From Oscillibacter sp. 1-3 (GTDB taxonomy: Bacteria; Bacillota; Clostridia; Oscillospirales; Oscillospiraceae), in the NCBI RefSeq assembly GCF_000403435.2, contig NZ_KE159709.1, forward strand, positions 367,302-431,301: a DNA stretch of 64,000 bases, given 5' to 3'. The notes under the pieces were generated by a model. The model did not search any database. It was not told the DNA's origin and saw only the letters and a list, made by a program, of their open reading frames with translations. Each line of letters begins with the position of its first letter. Within the stretch, counting starts at the first letter, position 1. The position numbers and the translations under genes were made by a program. Shown here piece by piece: positions 1-8,760 of this stretch.

Positions 1-497
1 GACAGCGGATGGGCCCAGGCCATGGATTGGCCGGGCTCCCAGGTCATCCCGAGGTGAAATAAGACAGGGCGGTCGTATTGTTCACACAGGGACCACACCG
101 GCTCCAGCCGCGGGTCGTCGGGGCGGAACTCCCCCGCGCAGGGGTAGAGGGCCAGACCCAGCAGCCCCAGATCTCCCAGGGCGTGCTCCGCGGTCTCGGC
201 CAAATGCGGGTCGCCGGGGTCCAGCGACCCCATGCCGAAAAAGAGGTCGGGCCGGAGGGAAATCAGTGAGCGGACCTCCTCGTTGGAGACAATGGCGCCT
301 CCGCGGGCCTCCGGATAGACCTGAGCCAGCAGGGTGAGGCGGTCCAACCGGGCGCAGGCCATTTTGTTTTCGATATGTTCAAGTGCGGCCAGGCCATTTT
401 TATGGATGTCTGTCACACGGTGGCGCAGGCCCTCCCGATGGGAATCGCCGTTTATATCCGCATAAAAAGCGGGGTGGACATGAATATCAATCCGCAT
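1..497 (-). CDS. Amidohydrolase family protein (3' truncated by window edge)
   Basis: The frame is open from an ATG at 497 down to base 1, giving 165 codons of a gene that continues outside the window. The N-terminus reads MRIDIHVHPAFYAD, the HxH metal-binding start of amidohydrolase-2 / TIM-barrel metal-dependent hydrolases. A second segment, VLFHLGMTWEPG, resembles a later metal-ligand strand of that family. GGAGG lies about 7 bases before the ATG. It follows the frlC-like gene by 15 bp on the same strand, so the two are probably co-transcribed. The substrate cannot be read from sequence; hydrolysis of a sugar-acid or an amide-linked Amadori derivative would fit the context. Confidence 0.8.
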   Translation of the reverse strand, partial: MRIDIHVHPAFYADINGDSHREGLRHRVTDIHKNGLAALEHIENKMACARLDRLTLLAQVYPEARGGAIVSNEEVRSLISLRPDLFFGMGSLDPGDPHLAETAEHALGDLGLLGLALYPCAGEFRPDDPRLEPVWSLCEQYDRPVLFHLGMTWEPGQSMAWAHPL

Positions 498-512
498 AAA
501 ATTCCTTCCCTC

Positions 513-1328
513 CTACATCATCTGCCGCAGGTTTTGAATGGCCCGCCGGGCGTAGAAACGGGGCTCGTTGAGATAGTTGGTCACCAATTCAATGGTGGCG
601 GAGCCTTGATAATTCCGTTCTTTGAGCTCAGCCATGAGCTCGGGCAGCGGGAGACATCCCTCGCCGGGAACAAGGTGGACATCGTCGTTGCCGGAGCTGT
701 CTATAATGTGCATGTGGTACATTTTCTGACCGAGTTTGTCGAAATAGGCCAGAATGCTCTCGTGCTGAACAAAGGGGACCGCCACGTCACACATGCCCAC
801 TAAGGCCTCTGACGGCACAGCCTGAAAGACGCTGGAAAGGTCGTTGGCGCTGGTGACGGTGTTGCTCTCATAGGGGGTGAGAGGCTCCAGAATGAGCTTT
901 TGGCCCAGATATTCCGCATAGGAGACCAGCTCTTGAAGTGTCCGTACCAGCCTGTCCCAAATCTCCTCCCGGGAGGCCGAATTTCCGGCGTGTGCCGCGG
1001 AGATCAGCGTGGCCTCGCAGCCCAGAGCGGAGGCGGCGTCCATACACCGCTTGATGTACCGTACGGAGTCCTGGCGCTGGTTCTCCGTACCCAGCATGAA
1101 GTTGTAGGGATAGGCGTTGATCTCCGGCGTGAAGATGGGAATCGGGATGCCATAACGCTCCGAGAGGCTGCGGAGCTCCCGTACGCCGTATTGATTCAGG
1201 TCCGGGGGATAAGCGTGGGGGCGCCCGCCCCACAGCTCGATGTAATCGTATCCGAAGCGGGCGGCGTCCTGGAACATGTGCTCCGCCGGTTCACGCTGGT
1301 AGCCCGAGGTAAACAGCCCCAGTTTCAT
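513..1328 (-). CDS. frlC: Fructoselysine 3-epimerase-like sugar isomerase (FrlC family)
   Basis: This 271-residue protein belongs to the xylose-isomerase-like TIM-barrel family. It follows E. coli FrlC, as I remember it, almost end to end, with shared blocks ELWGGRPHAYPPDL, LISAAHAG, LILEPLTPYESN and PGEG. Probable metal ligands are E148, D181, H207 and E247. FrlC interconverts psicoselysine and fructoselysine so that the C3 epimer can enter the deglycase pathway. A start further upstream is possible in frame, but ATG at 1328 has AAGGAGG at ideal spacing, and the FrlC alignment begins there (MKLGLFTSGYQ). A divergent SIS deglycase gene shares the upstream region. The exact substrate may be another fructosamine. 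Confidence 0.88.
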   Translation of the reverse strand: MKLGLFTSGYQREPAEHMFQDAARFGYDYIELWGGRPHAYPPDLNQYGVRELRSLSERYGIPIPIFTPEINAYPYNFMLGTENQRQDSVRYIKRCMDAASALGCEATLISAAHAGNSASREEIWDRLVRTLQELVSYAEYLGQKLILEPLTPYESNTVTSANDLSSVFQAVPSEALVGMCDVAVPFVQHESILAYFDKLGQKMYHMHIIDSSGNDDVHLVPGEGCLPLPELMAELKERNYQGSATIELVTNYLNEPRFYARRAIQNLRQMM

Positions 1329-1385
1329 GAAGGACCTCCTTTTGGATTCGATGAGTTTGATATAATTACATACCAATTTAAGCTC

Positions 1386-1414
1386 ATCCTATCACTTGTG
1401 TAAAAATACGTCAA
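1386..1414 (-). promoter_or_regulatory. Sigma-A promoter for the frlC-amidohydrolase transcript
   Basis: On the minus strand TTGACG (1409-1414) and TAGGAT (1386-1391) are separated by 17 bases, about 60 bases upstream of the frlC start. It lies back to back with a stronger promoter for the plus-strand SIS gene. The AT-rich tract between them is a likely site for shared control. Confidence 0.55.
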
Positions 1415-1495
1415 GAGATTTGAAAAAAATATCATAAATAAAAGATTTATAAAAAAAATTATTTTGTGTCAAACGCAAAAAATGGTATAAATAAA

Positions 1496-1524
1496 TTGAC
1501 AACATATCTGCTTTCGATTATAAT
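1496..1524 (+). promoter_or_regulatory. Consensus sigma-A promoter for SIS deglycase gene
   Basis: TTGACA (1496-1501), a 17-base spacer and TATAAT (1519-1524) match the consensus exactly. The start codon at 1584 lies about 60 bases downstream. The sequence ATGGTATAAATAAA just upstream recalls GntR/HutC-type half-sites, so this promoter is probably held off by a repressor. Confidence 0.75.
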
Positions 1525-1583
1525 CATTGGCGGCAGACAGCGTTGGACCAGTGAACGATACTTATTACAGGGGGTAACAGATC

Positions 1584-2579
1584 ATGATCAAGTTTGACGA
1601 AAAAAAGCAGCTGGACAGTGTCCAGGGCGCTCTGGCGCTTCGGCCGCGGATCGAGGCCATCGTAGACGGCGTATGCCGGGAGGGCTTCCGGAATCTCTGC
1701 TGGCTGGGCATCGGCGGCACCTATGCGTCCTGCCTCCAGGCGGAGGTCCATATGCGGGAGCGCACGGCGCTGGACGTCTTTGCGGTCAATGCGGCGGAGT
1801 ATCTTACCACCGGTGACCGCCGTGTGGGCGAGGGCACGGTTGTTGTGGTCTCCTCGGTCACCGGCAGCACGGTGGAGATGGTGGACGGCGTGAAAAAGGC
1901 ACAGGCCGCCGGCGCGAAGGTCCTGGGCTTCATCGACGTGGAGACCACCGAGCTGGCCCGGATGGTGGACTGGGAGATTGCCTATCCGGCCAATGAACAG
2001 CTCAAGTTTTTCATGGTGGCGGACCGTTTCCTCTATCGCCACGGTGAGTTTGACGAGTATGATGTGTATTACGCCCAGCTGGACGCCCATCTGGCCCGCG
2101 ATCTGGTAGAGGTGGAAAAGGCCGCCGACGCCTTCGGCTTGGCTTTTGCGCAGAAGCACCACGATGACAAGCTCCACTATTTTGTGGGAGCGGGGAATCA
2201 GTACGGCTCCACCTATTCCTACGCGATGTGCTATTGGGAGGAGCAGCATTGGATCCGCACCAAGAGCATTCACTCTGCCGAATTTTTCCACGGTATGCTG
2301 GAAATCGTGGAGCGGGACACCCCGGTGACTGTGTTTGTGGGCGAGGATGCGCAGCGGCCTCTCAGTGAGCGGGTGGTCCGCTTCCTGCCCAGAGTGTGCG
2401 CCAACTACACAGTCATTGACTCCAGGGATTACGACCTGCCCGGCATTGACGAGGGGTTCCGTGGGAATCTGTCTCATCTGGTGACCCATGCGGTGACACA
2501 GCGGATCGACGCCCACATGGAGGCCATCAATTGCCACCCCATGGAGATTCGCCGCTATTACCGCCAGTTCAGCTATTGA
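1584..2579 (+). CDS. SIS-domain fructosamine-6-phosphate deglycase-like protein (FrlB family), copy 1
   Basis: The protein has 331 residues with two SIS (sugar isomerase) domains. GIGGTYAS near residue 42 and VSSVTGSTVEM near 89 are phosphosugar-binding loops. HSAEFFHGMLEIVE near 230 carries the Glu/His pair (E233, H236) that FrlB/FraB deglycases use for acid-base catalysis. The C-terminal end EIRRYYRQFSY matches the FrlB end DERRYYGGLVEY. Family enzymes split 6-phosphofructosamines into glucose 6-phosphate and an amine. It is divergent from frlC and followed by a PHP phosphatase. The amino-acid or amine specificity is unknown; three other SIS paralogues lie within 22 kb. Confidence 0.82.
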   Translation: MIKFDEKKQLDSVQGALALRPRIEAIVDGVCREGFRNLCWLGIGGTYASCLQAEVHMRERTALDVFAVNAAEYLTTGDRRVGEGTVVVVSSVTGSTVEMVDGVKKAQAAGAKVLGFIDVETTELARMVDWEIAYPANEQLKFFMVADRFLYRHGEFDEYDVYYAQLDAHLARDLVEVEKAADAFGLAFAQKHHDDKLHYFVGAGNQYGSTYSYAMCYWEEQHWIRTKSIHSAEFFHGMLEIVERDTPVTVFVGEDAQRPLSERVVRFLPRVCANYTVIDSRDYDLPGIDEGFRGNLSHLVTHAVTQRIDAHMEAINCHPMEIRRYYRQFSY

Positions 2580-2694
2580 GGACGGCCGATTTTGTACGGA
2601 TGACTGTGTGAACAAAGGTATTCCCGGCGTATGAGTCTGGGGGCGGAGATGCGCGGCGCGTCGATCCGGTACAGCGGAGCTTAACAAAAATAGA

Positions 2695-3498
2695 GTGAAG
2701 GCGGGAAAGTCTGTGTTTTTTGATTATCATACCCACAGCCATTACTCCTTTGACGGAGAGGAGGCTGCCGCCGATATGGTGGCCGCCGCCTCTGCGCGGG
2801 GGATAGAGGAGATCTGCTTTACCGACCATGTGGATTTTGATTTTCCCGGGCGGCGGCATCTGCCGGACTTTGCCTCCCGGCGGAGAGAACTGGAGGCCCT
2901 TGGCCGCCGGTACCCGTTGATGGCCATTCGCCATGGAGCGGAGGTCAGTCTGGGAGATGAGGCCTGCGCCGAGGCGGCGTGGGCGGCGCTTCGGGATGTG
3001 GAGCTTGATTTTGTGATAGGCTCTGTCCATGTCGTGGATGGCGTTGACGTGTGGGCCGACCGCTATTACGAGGGCCAAAATAAAGCGGAGGCCTATCGCC
3101 GCTATCTGGAGGCCGTTGCCCGCATGCTGCCCGCGTTTCCGCACTTTCATGTGCTGGGGCACTATGATTTCGTGGCAAAATACGCCCCGTATCCGGACCG
3201 CTCTGTCACACTCGAGGACGCGCTGGATGCCTTTGAGGAGATATTCCGTTTCCTGATCGGGAACGGAAAGGCCATGGAGATTAATACCGCGTCGTGGCAG
3301 GAGGATGCTCCCTGGGGTATGGATGTTCTGCGCCGGTATCGGGAGCTGGGCGGTGAATATGTTACCGTGGGCTCCGACACCCACGGGACGGAGCGGGTGG
3401 GTGCCCGGATCGGCGAGGCGATGGAACTGGCCCGGGCTGCCGGAATCCGATATGTGGCCGCCTTTCAAAACGGAGAGCCGCGGATGCACAAGCTGTAA
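2695..3498 (+). CDS. PHP-domain phosphoesterase (HisK/HisJ histidinol-phosphatase type)
   Basis: The 267-residue PHP protein shows the expected metal-ligand series: DYHTHSHYS near residue 10, TDHVDFD near 44, GAEVSLG, GSVHVVDGVDVW, GHYDFVAKY and GSDTHG. HisK-type phosphatases hydrolyse histidinol phosphate, but no other histidine genes are here. Co-transcription with a SIS deglycase suggests removal of phosphate from a sugar or amine phosphate made by the pathway. The GTG start at 2695 has a poor ribosome-binding site. A GTG at 2713, after AAGGCGGGAAAG, would also keep the whole domain and may be the true start. Confidence 0.8.
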   Translation: MKAGKSVFFDYHTHSHYSFDGEEAAADMVAAASARGIEEICFTDHVDFDFPGRRHLPDFASRRRELEALGRRYPLMAIRHGAEVSLGDEACAEAAWAALRDVELDFVIGSVHVVDGVDVWADRYYEGQNKAEAYRRYLEAVARMLPAFPHFHVLGHYDFVAKYAPYPDRSVTLEDALDAFEEIFRFLIGNGKAMEINTASWQEDAPWGMDVLRRYRELGGEYVTVGSDTHGTERVGARIGEAMELARAAGIRYVAAFQNGEPRMHKL

Positions 3499-3530
3499 AA
3501 AAGGAAACCCCAGAAGGGGTTTCCTTTTTT
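3497..3530. terminator. Bidirectional intrinsic terminator between convergent genes
   Basis: AAAAAAGGAAACCCC and GGGGTTTCCTTTTTT form a perfect 15-bp stem around AGAA, with a T-run in both directions. It separates the plus-strand PHP gene, whose stop codon it overlaps, from the minus-strand SIS gene ending at 3529. Confidence 0.88.
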
Positions 3531-4629
3531 ACAGCACTTCTTTATGGACATAGTTCTGACTTTTGCCGTTAACGGCTGCCTCCAGCCTGGCGCAGAGGGG
3601 GTGCTTGTGCCAGAGATGTTTGTCCTCCGTCAGCTGATAGGACAGGATCTGGAAAAACGGCAGCAGGACCAGCGGAGCGGCGGCCTCCAGCCCGGGGTTA
3701 CGCAGGGCAAGGACCCGGCTGTCCGCGGGCGGAGCGTCGGCGCAGGTCAGGAGATAGGCACGGCGGGTCACCTGGCAGGTGGCCTGCCACAGCTGCCGGA
3801 CCCGGAGCGTGTCAGGTCCCGCGCCGTCCAGGAAAAACACGGTGTGGTTCGGCGTGAGCTGAAGCTCCGGCCCGTGGAGATACTCCTCGGTCTCACAGGC
3901 CATTGCGGGGATCTGGAGCGTCTCACAGAGTTTCAGCGCCCCTTCGGCGGCGGCTCCGCAGCACGCGCCGGCGCCGCAGAGAAATACGGTGCCCATGGAG
4001 GATAGATCGAGGTAATGGGACTCAAGAAAGGGAGGTGTCTGCCGGATGCAGTCCCGGCTGGCCGCCGCGGCGGCGGCCAGCGAGGAGCGGATTTGATCCG
4101 CCTCGGCGGGGGAGACACGCCCCAGGGCCCTTCCGCCCTCCAGGGCCAGGAGCTGGAAAAACAGGATGAGGGTGGATACTCCCATGGTGACATAGCCCAC
4201 TTGTTCCTGTCCGCAGCCGTAGTCCACCAGGAGGTCTGAGACCTGGGCCATATCACTGGCGGGGTCACTGGTGACGCCAATCGCCGTTCCGCCCTGTCGC
4301 CGGATGACCTCCAGGGCCTCCAGGGCATTGGTGCTGTATCCGCTCTGTGAGACCACCAGGGTCAGCTCGTCCGGAGGCAGCTCGTGCTCATAACAGGCAA
4401 AGGTGTGGGGAGGTGTGACAAGCACCTCCATTCCCAGCAGCCGGCGCAGGAGGGGCCGGGCCGCGCAGGCGGCGTTGCGGGAGGAGCCGGAGGCCACGAT
4501 CCGCAGGATTCGGAAATCTTCCCTGCGGAGCAGGTCCACCGCCGGCGCGGTGAGGGCTTCGGAGCGGTCCAAAGCTCTCTCCAGCGCCACCGGGGTCTCG
4601 GCCACATAGTCCAGCATGGTCTTTTTCAT
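3529..4629 (-). CDS. SIS-domain phosphosugar enzyme (GlmS-C-terminal / deglycase-like), copy 2
   Basis: The protein has 366 residues and two SIS domains. ASGSSRNA near residue 47 and VSQSGYSTNAL near 115 are sugar-phosphate-binding loops; ETEEYLHGPELQL near 243 carries the Glu and His-Gly motif of FrlB/GlmS-type SIS enzymes. It is the last gene of a minus-strand operon with an AfuABC-like ABC importer, 13 bp after the permease gene. No sugar kinase is in this operon, so its substrate may arrive phosphorylated. ATG at 4629 is chosen because GAGGAGG lies 8 bases upstream; a second ATG at 4617 is possible. It is more diverged from FrlB than the other three SIS proteins here. Confidence 0.78.
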   Translation of the reverse strand: MKKTMLDYVAETPVALERALDRSEALTAPAVDLLRREDFRILRIVASGSSRNAACAARPLLRRLLGMEVLVTPPHTFACYEHELPPDELTLVVSQSGYSTNALEALEVIRRQGGTAIGVTSDPASDMAQVSDLLVDYGCGQEQVGYVTMGVSTLILFFQLLALEGGRALGRVSPAEADQIRSSLAAAAAASRDCIRQTPPFLESHYLDLSSMGTVFLCGAGACCGAAAEGALKLCETLQIPAMACETEEYLHGPELQLTPNHTVFFLDGAGPDTLRVRQLWQATCQVTRRAYLLTCADAPPADSRVLALRNPGLEAAAPLVLLPFFQILSYQLTEDKHLWHKHPLCARLEAAVNGKSQNYVHKEVL

Positions 4630-4642
4630 CTCCGGCGCCTCC

Positions 4643-6295
4643 TCACATGGTGATCTCTCCGTTTTTGCTGAGCTTGTTGAAGATCAGCAGGGAGATGATC
4701 GTGAGGATGGTGAGGACGCTGGCCATGGCGGCGGCAATGCCGTAATTGCCCCGGACGATCTGCGTGTATATGGCCACGGTGAGGGTCTGGGTGCGGCCGG
4801 TGTAGAGGATCATGGCCGTGGACAGCTCGGAGATCATCGTGACCCAGCTCAAAATGGCGCCCGCTACGATGCCGGAGGACATCATGGGCACGGTGATTTT
4901 GAAAAAGGTCTTCATCTTTGTGCTGCCGAGGGACAGGGCGGCCTCCTCAATGGTGATGGGGATCTGGTGTAAAATCGCCACTGAGGAGCGAATCGTATAG
5001 GGCAGACGGCGGATAATAAGGGCGACGACCATGATGAACATGGTGCCCGTAAATGCCACAGGGGGGCGGTTGAAGCTGGTGACCAGGGCGATGCCCACCA
5101 CGGTGCCTGGAATGATATAGGGCACCATGCTCAGTACGTCCACCGTGGAGCTGAGCACGTTCCGGCGCCGGACGGAGAGATAGGCCATGAGAACGGCCAG
5201 CAGGACCACTGCCACAAGGGCGATCACCGGGATGACGATGGTGTTCTGCACACTGCGGCCCAGGCGGCTGAACATCTCCCGATAGCTGTCCAGAGAGTAG
5301 CCGTCCACATAGATGGTGCCGCTGGTCTTTTTGAAAGAGGTGTACAAAACGTACAGCTGGGGCAGGATGGCGATAAATACCACCACATAACAGAATACAT
5401 GAATCAGCACGCCCTTTGCGCCGTGCAGGGGTTTTTCCTCGATGGGATGCAGGGAGTTCATGGAGAAGCTGTTGCGCTTGCTGGCGATGTTCTGGGCAGA
5501 GAACACCACCGTGGTGATCACAATAGCAATCACTGCGATAGCGGAGGCGAAGCCCTTGTTCTGGGAGACCTCGCCCACGAACTCCGTATAGAGGATCACG
5601 GGGAAGGTCCGGTATCCCTCACCCATGAGCATGGGAGTGCCGAAGTCCGAGAGGGCCCGGATAAAGACCAGGAGCGCCCCGGCCAGCAGGGTCGGCGTGA
5701 TCAGGGGGAGGACTACCTTGAAAAACCGGCGTACTCCGGTGCAGCCCATGTTTTCACTGGCCTCCAGAAGGGAGTTGTCCACCTTGCTCAGGGCCCCGGC
5801 CACATAGAGGAAGATCAGGGAGAACAGCTGCGTGGTGAACACCAGAAGCATGCCATTGAACCCATAGATGTCCGGGGGAGTGACGCCGAACAGGGCCTTG
5901 ATGAAATTTGTGATGACGCCGTTGCGGCCCAGCAGCAGAATCCACGCGTAAGCGCCTACGAAGGGAGCGGACATGGAGGAGATAATGATGAGGATGCGGA
6001 GAGTCTGCTTTCCCCTGATTTTGTACAGGGCAAAGAAATAGGCCATGGGAACGCCCACCAGCAGCGAGGTGACGGTGGCCCAGAAGGAGACCTTGAAGCT
6101 GTTGACCAGGGTGGAGGAGTAGTAGGGCTTGGAGAAGAATTTGATGAAGTGGTCCAGGGTAAAGCCATTGTCCCCGTAAAAGGCCATCTTGATCAGATTG
6201 CTCAGGGGATAGACCATGAACAGAAGATACATGGCCAGGATCGCCAGGGTGATAACGCCCCAGACGTCCAGGCGGAAACGGTGATTGTCCTTCAT
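4643..6295 (-). CDS. ABC transporter permease with fused double membrane domain (AfuB/ThiP type)
   Basis: The 550-residue inner-membrane protein contains two consecutive BPD_transp_1 units, each with an EAA-type cytoplasmic loop: the first near EASENMGCTGVRRFFKVVLP, the second near EEAALSLGSTKMKTFFKI. The fused arrangement is typical of importers for ferric iron, thiamine, 2-aminoethylphosphonate and hexose phosphates (AfuABC). About 12 hydrophobic segments can be seen. It lies between the ATPase gene (5 bp upstream) and the SIS gene (13 bp downstream). Because a SIS enzyme and a two-component system are neighbours, a phosphorylated sugar is a more likely cargo than iron. Confidence 0.88.
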   Translation of the reverse strand: MKDNHRFRLDVWGVITLAILAMYLLFMVYPLSNLIKMAFYGDNGFTLDHFIKFFSKPYYSSTLVNSFKVSFWATVTSLLVGVPMAYFFALYKIRGKQTLRILIIISSMSAPFVGAYAWILLLGRNGVITNFIKALFGVTPPDIYGFNGMLLVFTTQLFSLIFLYVAGALSKVDNSLLEASENMGCTGVRRFFKVVLPLITPTLLAGALLVFIRALSDFGTPMLMGEGYRTFPVILYTEFVGEVSQNKGFASAIAVIAIVITTVVFSAQNIASKRNSFSMNSLHPIEEKPLHGAKGVLIHVFCYVVVFIAILPQLYVLYTSFKKTSGTIYVDGYSLDSYREMFSRLGRSVQNTIVIPVIALVAVVLLAVLMAYLSVRRRNVLSSTVDVLSMVPYIIPGTVVGIALVTSFNRPPVAFTGTMFIMVVALIIRRLPYTIRSSVAILHQIPITIEEAALSLGSTKMKTFFKITVPMMSSGIVAGAILSWVTMISELSTAMILYTGRTQTLTVAIYTQIVRGNYGIAAAMASVLTILTIISLLIFNKLSKNGEITM

Positions 6296-6300
6296 GCCGC

Positions 6301-7371
6301 TTACCCCCGCAGCAGGTTGTGGTCGCCCTGCTCATCATAGACGTTGATCTTTTCCCGCTTTACCGTCAGCGTGATGCGGGAGCCGGGAACCACAGTGTCG
6401 TCGATGGCGGACTCCTGGATCAGCTCCACTTTTTCCTCCAGGCCCACATCCACGATATAATGCGTATTCAATCCCAGGTAGATGCTGTCTACCACGGTGC
6501 CGGGGATGCCCTCACCGCCCTCGGGGCCGATGATGAATTCCTCAGGGCGCACGGAGACCTTTACCGGCTGATCCGGCGCGGCGCTCCAATTGGCATGGGC
6601 CGCGGTATAGCCGGAGGGGAATACCAGCTCTCCGCCCCGCAGCACGGCGGGGAGCACATTGGTCCGGCCGATGAAGGTCGCAACAAACAGATTGCTGGGC
6701 CGCTGATAGATGTCCCGGGGCGCGCCCAGGTGCTGGATGCTGCCCGATTTCATGACGGCGATGGTGTCGCTGATGGACATGGCCTCCTCCTGATCGTGGG
6801 TGACATACACCGTGGTGATGCCAACCTCTTTCTGGATGCTGCGGATGGCCTGGCGCATTTCCAGACGCAGCTTGGCGTCCAGATTGGACAGGGGCTCGTC
6901 CATCAAGAGCACATCGGGCTTGATGACCAGAGCGCGTGCCAGCGCTACCCGCTGCTGCTGGCCGCCGGAGAGGTTTTCGGGCAGTCGGTCGGCGTATTGA
7001 TCGATCTGCATCATGGCCAAAAAGCGGTCACATTCCCGCTTGATGACCGCCTTGTCCAGCTTCCGGTTTTTCAGGCCGAAGGCCACGTTTTCCCGCACGG
7101 TCATATGCGGGAAGATGGCGTAGTTCTGGAACACCATGCCGATGTTCCGTTTGCTGGGGTCCTTGTCGTTGATCCGCTCTTCGTTGAAATAAAAGTCGCC
7201 GCCCTCGATGGAGTTAAAGCCGGCGATCATGCGGAGCAGAGTGGTTTTGCCGCAGCCGGAGGGTCCCAGCAGGGTAAAGAGTTCACCGTCCCGGATGTCC
7301 AGATTCAGTCCGGAGATAACTGTGGTGCTGCCATAGCGTTTTACGGCGTTTTTGATGGTGATCTTGCTCAT
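6301..7371 (-). CDS. ABC transporter ATP-binding protein (AfuC/FbpC/PotA-like)
   Basis: The 356-residue ATPase has Walker A GPSGCGKTT (36-44), a Q-loop GMVFQNYAIFP, signature LSGGQQQR, Walker B VLLMDEP and switch THDQEEA. A TOBE-type regulatory domain at the C-terminus (SVRPEEF) is usual for importers of the Fe3+/polyamine/sugar-phosphate families. ATG at 7371 has AAGGAATGG upstream, and the ABC domain begins at once; the longer open frame upstream is not protein-like. It powers the permease encoded 5 bp downstream. Confidence 0.9.
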   Translation of the reverse strand: MSKITIKNAVKRYGSTTVISGLNLDIRDGELFTLLGPSGCGKTTLLRMIAGFNSIEGGDFYFNEERINDKDPSKRNIGMVFQNYAIFPHMTVRENVAFGLKNRKLDKAVIKRECDRFLAMMQIDQYADRLPENLSGGQQQRVALARALVIKPDVLLMDEPLSNLDAKLRLEMRQAIRSIQKEVGITTVYVTHDQEEAMSISDTIAVMKSGSIQHLGAPRDIYQRPSNLFVATFIGRTNVLPAVLRGGELVFPSGYTAAHANWSAAPDQPVKVSVRPEEFIIGPEGGEGIPGTVVDSIYLGLNTHYIVDVGLEEKVELIQESAIDDTVVPGSRITLTVKREKINVYDEQGDHNLLRG

Positions 7372-7447
7372 GGGTGACCATTCCTTTCGGCGTTGTCCTG
7401 ATAAATCACAGGGACCCCGGCGGCCCGGGGTCCCCTTTTGGTGTTTC

Positions 7448-8539
7448 TCAGCCGGGATAGACGTCCATGTAGGCGTCCATATACTTATCGGTGATCTCCT
7501 GCTTGTGCTCATTGACGTAGGCCTGGTCAAAGGTGACGGTCTTCACGTCGGTGGCGGGGCGGAAGTAATCGGGATAGCTCACATCGTCGCGGACGGGACG
7601 GACGTCCAAGTCGTTGCAGAAGATGTTCTGAACTTCCTGGCTCAGGACGAAGTCAACAAAGCGGCGGGCGTTGTCCAGGTTTTTGCAGTTGTTGATCACG
7701 CCCACAGTGGAGCCGGTGAACACGGTGCCCTCCTCGGGATAGACGATCTCGACCGGCGCGCCGTCGCGGGAGAGGATGATGCCGGCCTCCTCGTAGGACA
7801 GGGCGACCACCATCTCACCGTCGGCCACGGCCTTCCAGGCGGCGCTGGAGCCGGAGGCCAGCTTGCCGTCCAGATTGGCCACCAGCTGACGCACGATGTC
7901 CCAGCCCTCCTCATTTTCCAGGGACAGGCCGCCGAAGTCGCTGAGCAGGGTCTCGATGTGCATCATGGCGGAGGAGGAGGCGGTGGGATCGGGCATGGAG
8001 ATCTTGCCCTTCAGCTCGGGGTTCAGCAGGTCCATGTAGCCCTTGATCTCGATGTCGCCCACCAGATCGGTATTGACGATGAAGATGGAGGAATCCAGGC
8101 AGTAGTTGGTGCAATAGCCCAGAGTGTTCCGGAATTCCTCGATGACGTTTTCGTTTTCGGGGCTCACGTAGTCCTGGAAGATGTGCTTGTACTCGGTGTA
8201 AGAGGACTCGCCGCCGCCGAAGATCACATCGGCGTAGGGATTGGCGCCTTCGGCGTCCACGCGGGCCAGGAGTTCGCCGGTGCCGCCGGTGATGACCTCG
8301 ACCTCAATACCGGTCTTTTCCTCGAACAGGGGAATAATGGCGTTGATCTGCCCCTCGGTAGCAGGGGAGTAGATTACCAGCTTGTCGCTGCCGCTGGGCT
8401 GCTCGGTGTCTGCGGGGGCACCGGCGTCCGGAGCCGGAGCGGGGGTATCGGTTGAGGGCTTGCCGCCGCAGCCGGCCAGCAGGCTGAGGGTCATAATCCC
8501 CGCCAACAGGAGTGAGAGTGCTTTTACGCGATGTTTCAT
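7448..8539 (-). CDS. Extracellular solute-binding lipoprotein (family 1, AfuA/FutA-like)
   Basis: The 363-residue precursor has a lipoprotein signal peptide ending LSLLAGCGG near residue 25, then a Pro/Ala/Asp-rich linker and a periplasmic-binding fold beginning LVIYSPATEGQ. The layout is that of type-1/type-6 binding proteins of the iron / 2-AEP / hexose-phosphate importers. The usual iron-site Tyr-Tyr pair is not obvious, which argues weakly against an Fe3+ binder. GGAGG precedes ATG 8539. It is the first gene of the importer operon and lies just downstream of the two-component system that probably induces it. Confidence 0.87.
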   Translation of the reverse strand: MKHRVKALSLLLAGIMTLSLLAGCGGKPSTDTPAPAPDAGAPADTEQPSGSDKLVIYSPATEGQINAIIPLFEEKTGIEVEVITGGTGELLARVDAEGANPYADVIFGGGESSYTEYKHIFQDYVSPENENVIEEFRNTLGYCTNYCLDSSIFIVNTDLVGDIEIKGYMDLLNPELKGKISMPDPTASSSAMMHIETLLSDFGGLSLENEEGWDIVRQLVANLDGKLASGSSAAWKAVADGEMVVALSYEEAGIILSRDGAPVEIVYPEEGTVFTGSTVGVINNCKNLDNARRFVDFVLSQEVQNIFCNDLDVRPVRDDVSYPDYFRPATDVKTVTFDQAYVNEHKQEITDKYMDAYMDVYPG

Positions 8540-8760
8540 CTTGAGTATCCTCCCTTTTTGGTGTTTTGACTGTTTTCCATGGTGTCCTTCCCAGTGGGAT
8601 TGTCTATATTGTAGCATCCTCACTCTGAAAACACAGGAGGAAATCCTGCACTTTTGAGATAAAAAACTGCTCTTATGATGGAAAAACACCAATTGTGTCA
8701 GAACATGGATATGTCTACGGCGCTTTCGGAGCCGGCTCTGTCGTGCTGTTCAGGCAGGGG

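Noticed and set aside
868..1233. Long open frames antiparallel or out of frame inside GC-rich genes (for example 868-1233, 4616-4972, 7352-8455, 32914-34611, 35867-37312)
   Set aside because: They lie opposite clear protein families, lack family motifs and ribosome sites, and have Ala/Gly/Arg/Pro-rich compositions typical of shadow frames in GC-rich DNA.
4643..8539. Ferric-iron importer
   Set aside because: The operon contains a SIS enzyme and the binding protein lacks an obvious Tyr-pair iron site; not excluded, but the sugar-phosphate reading fits better.
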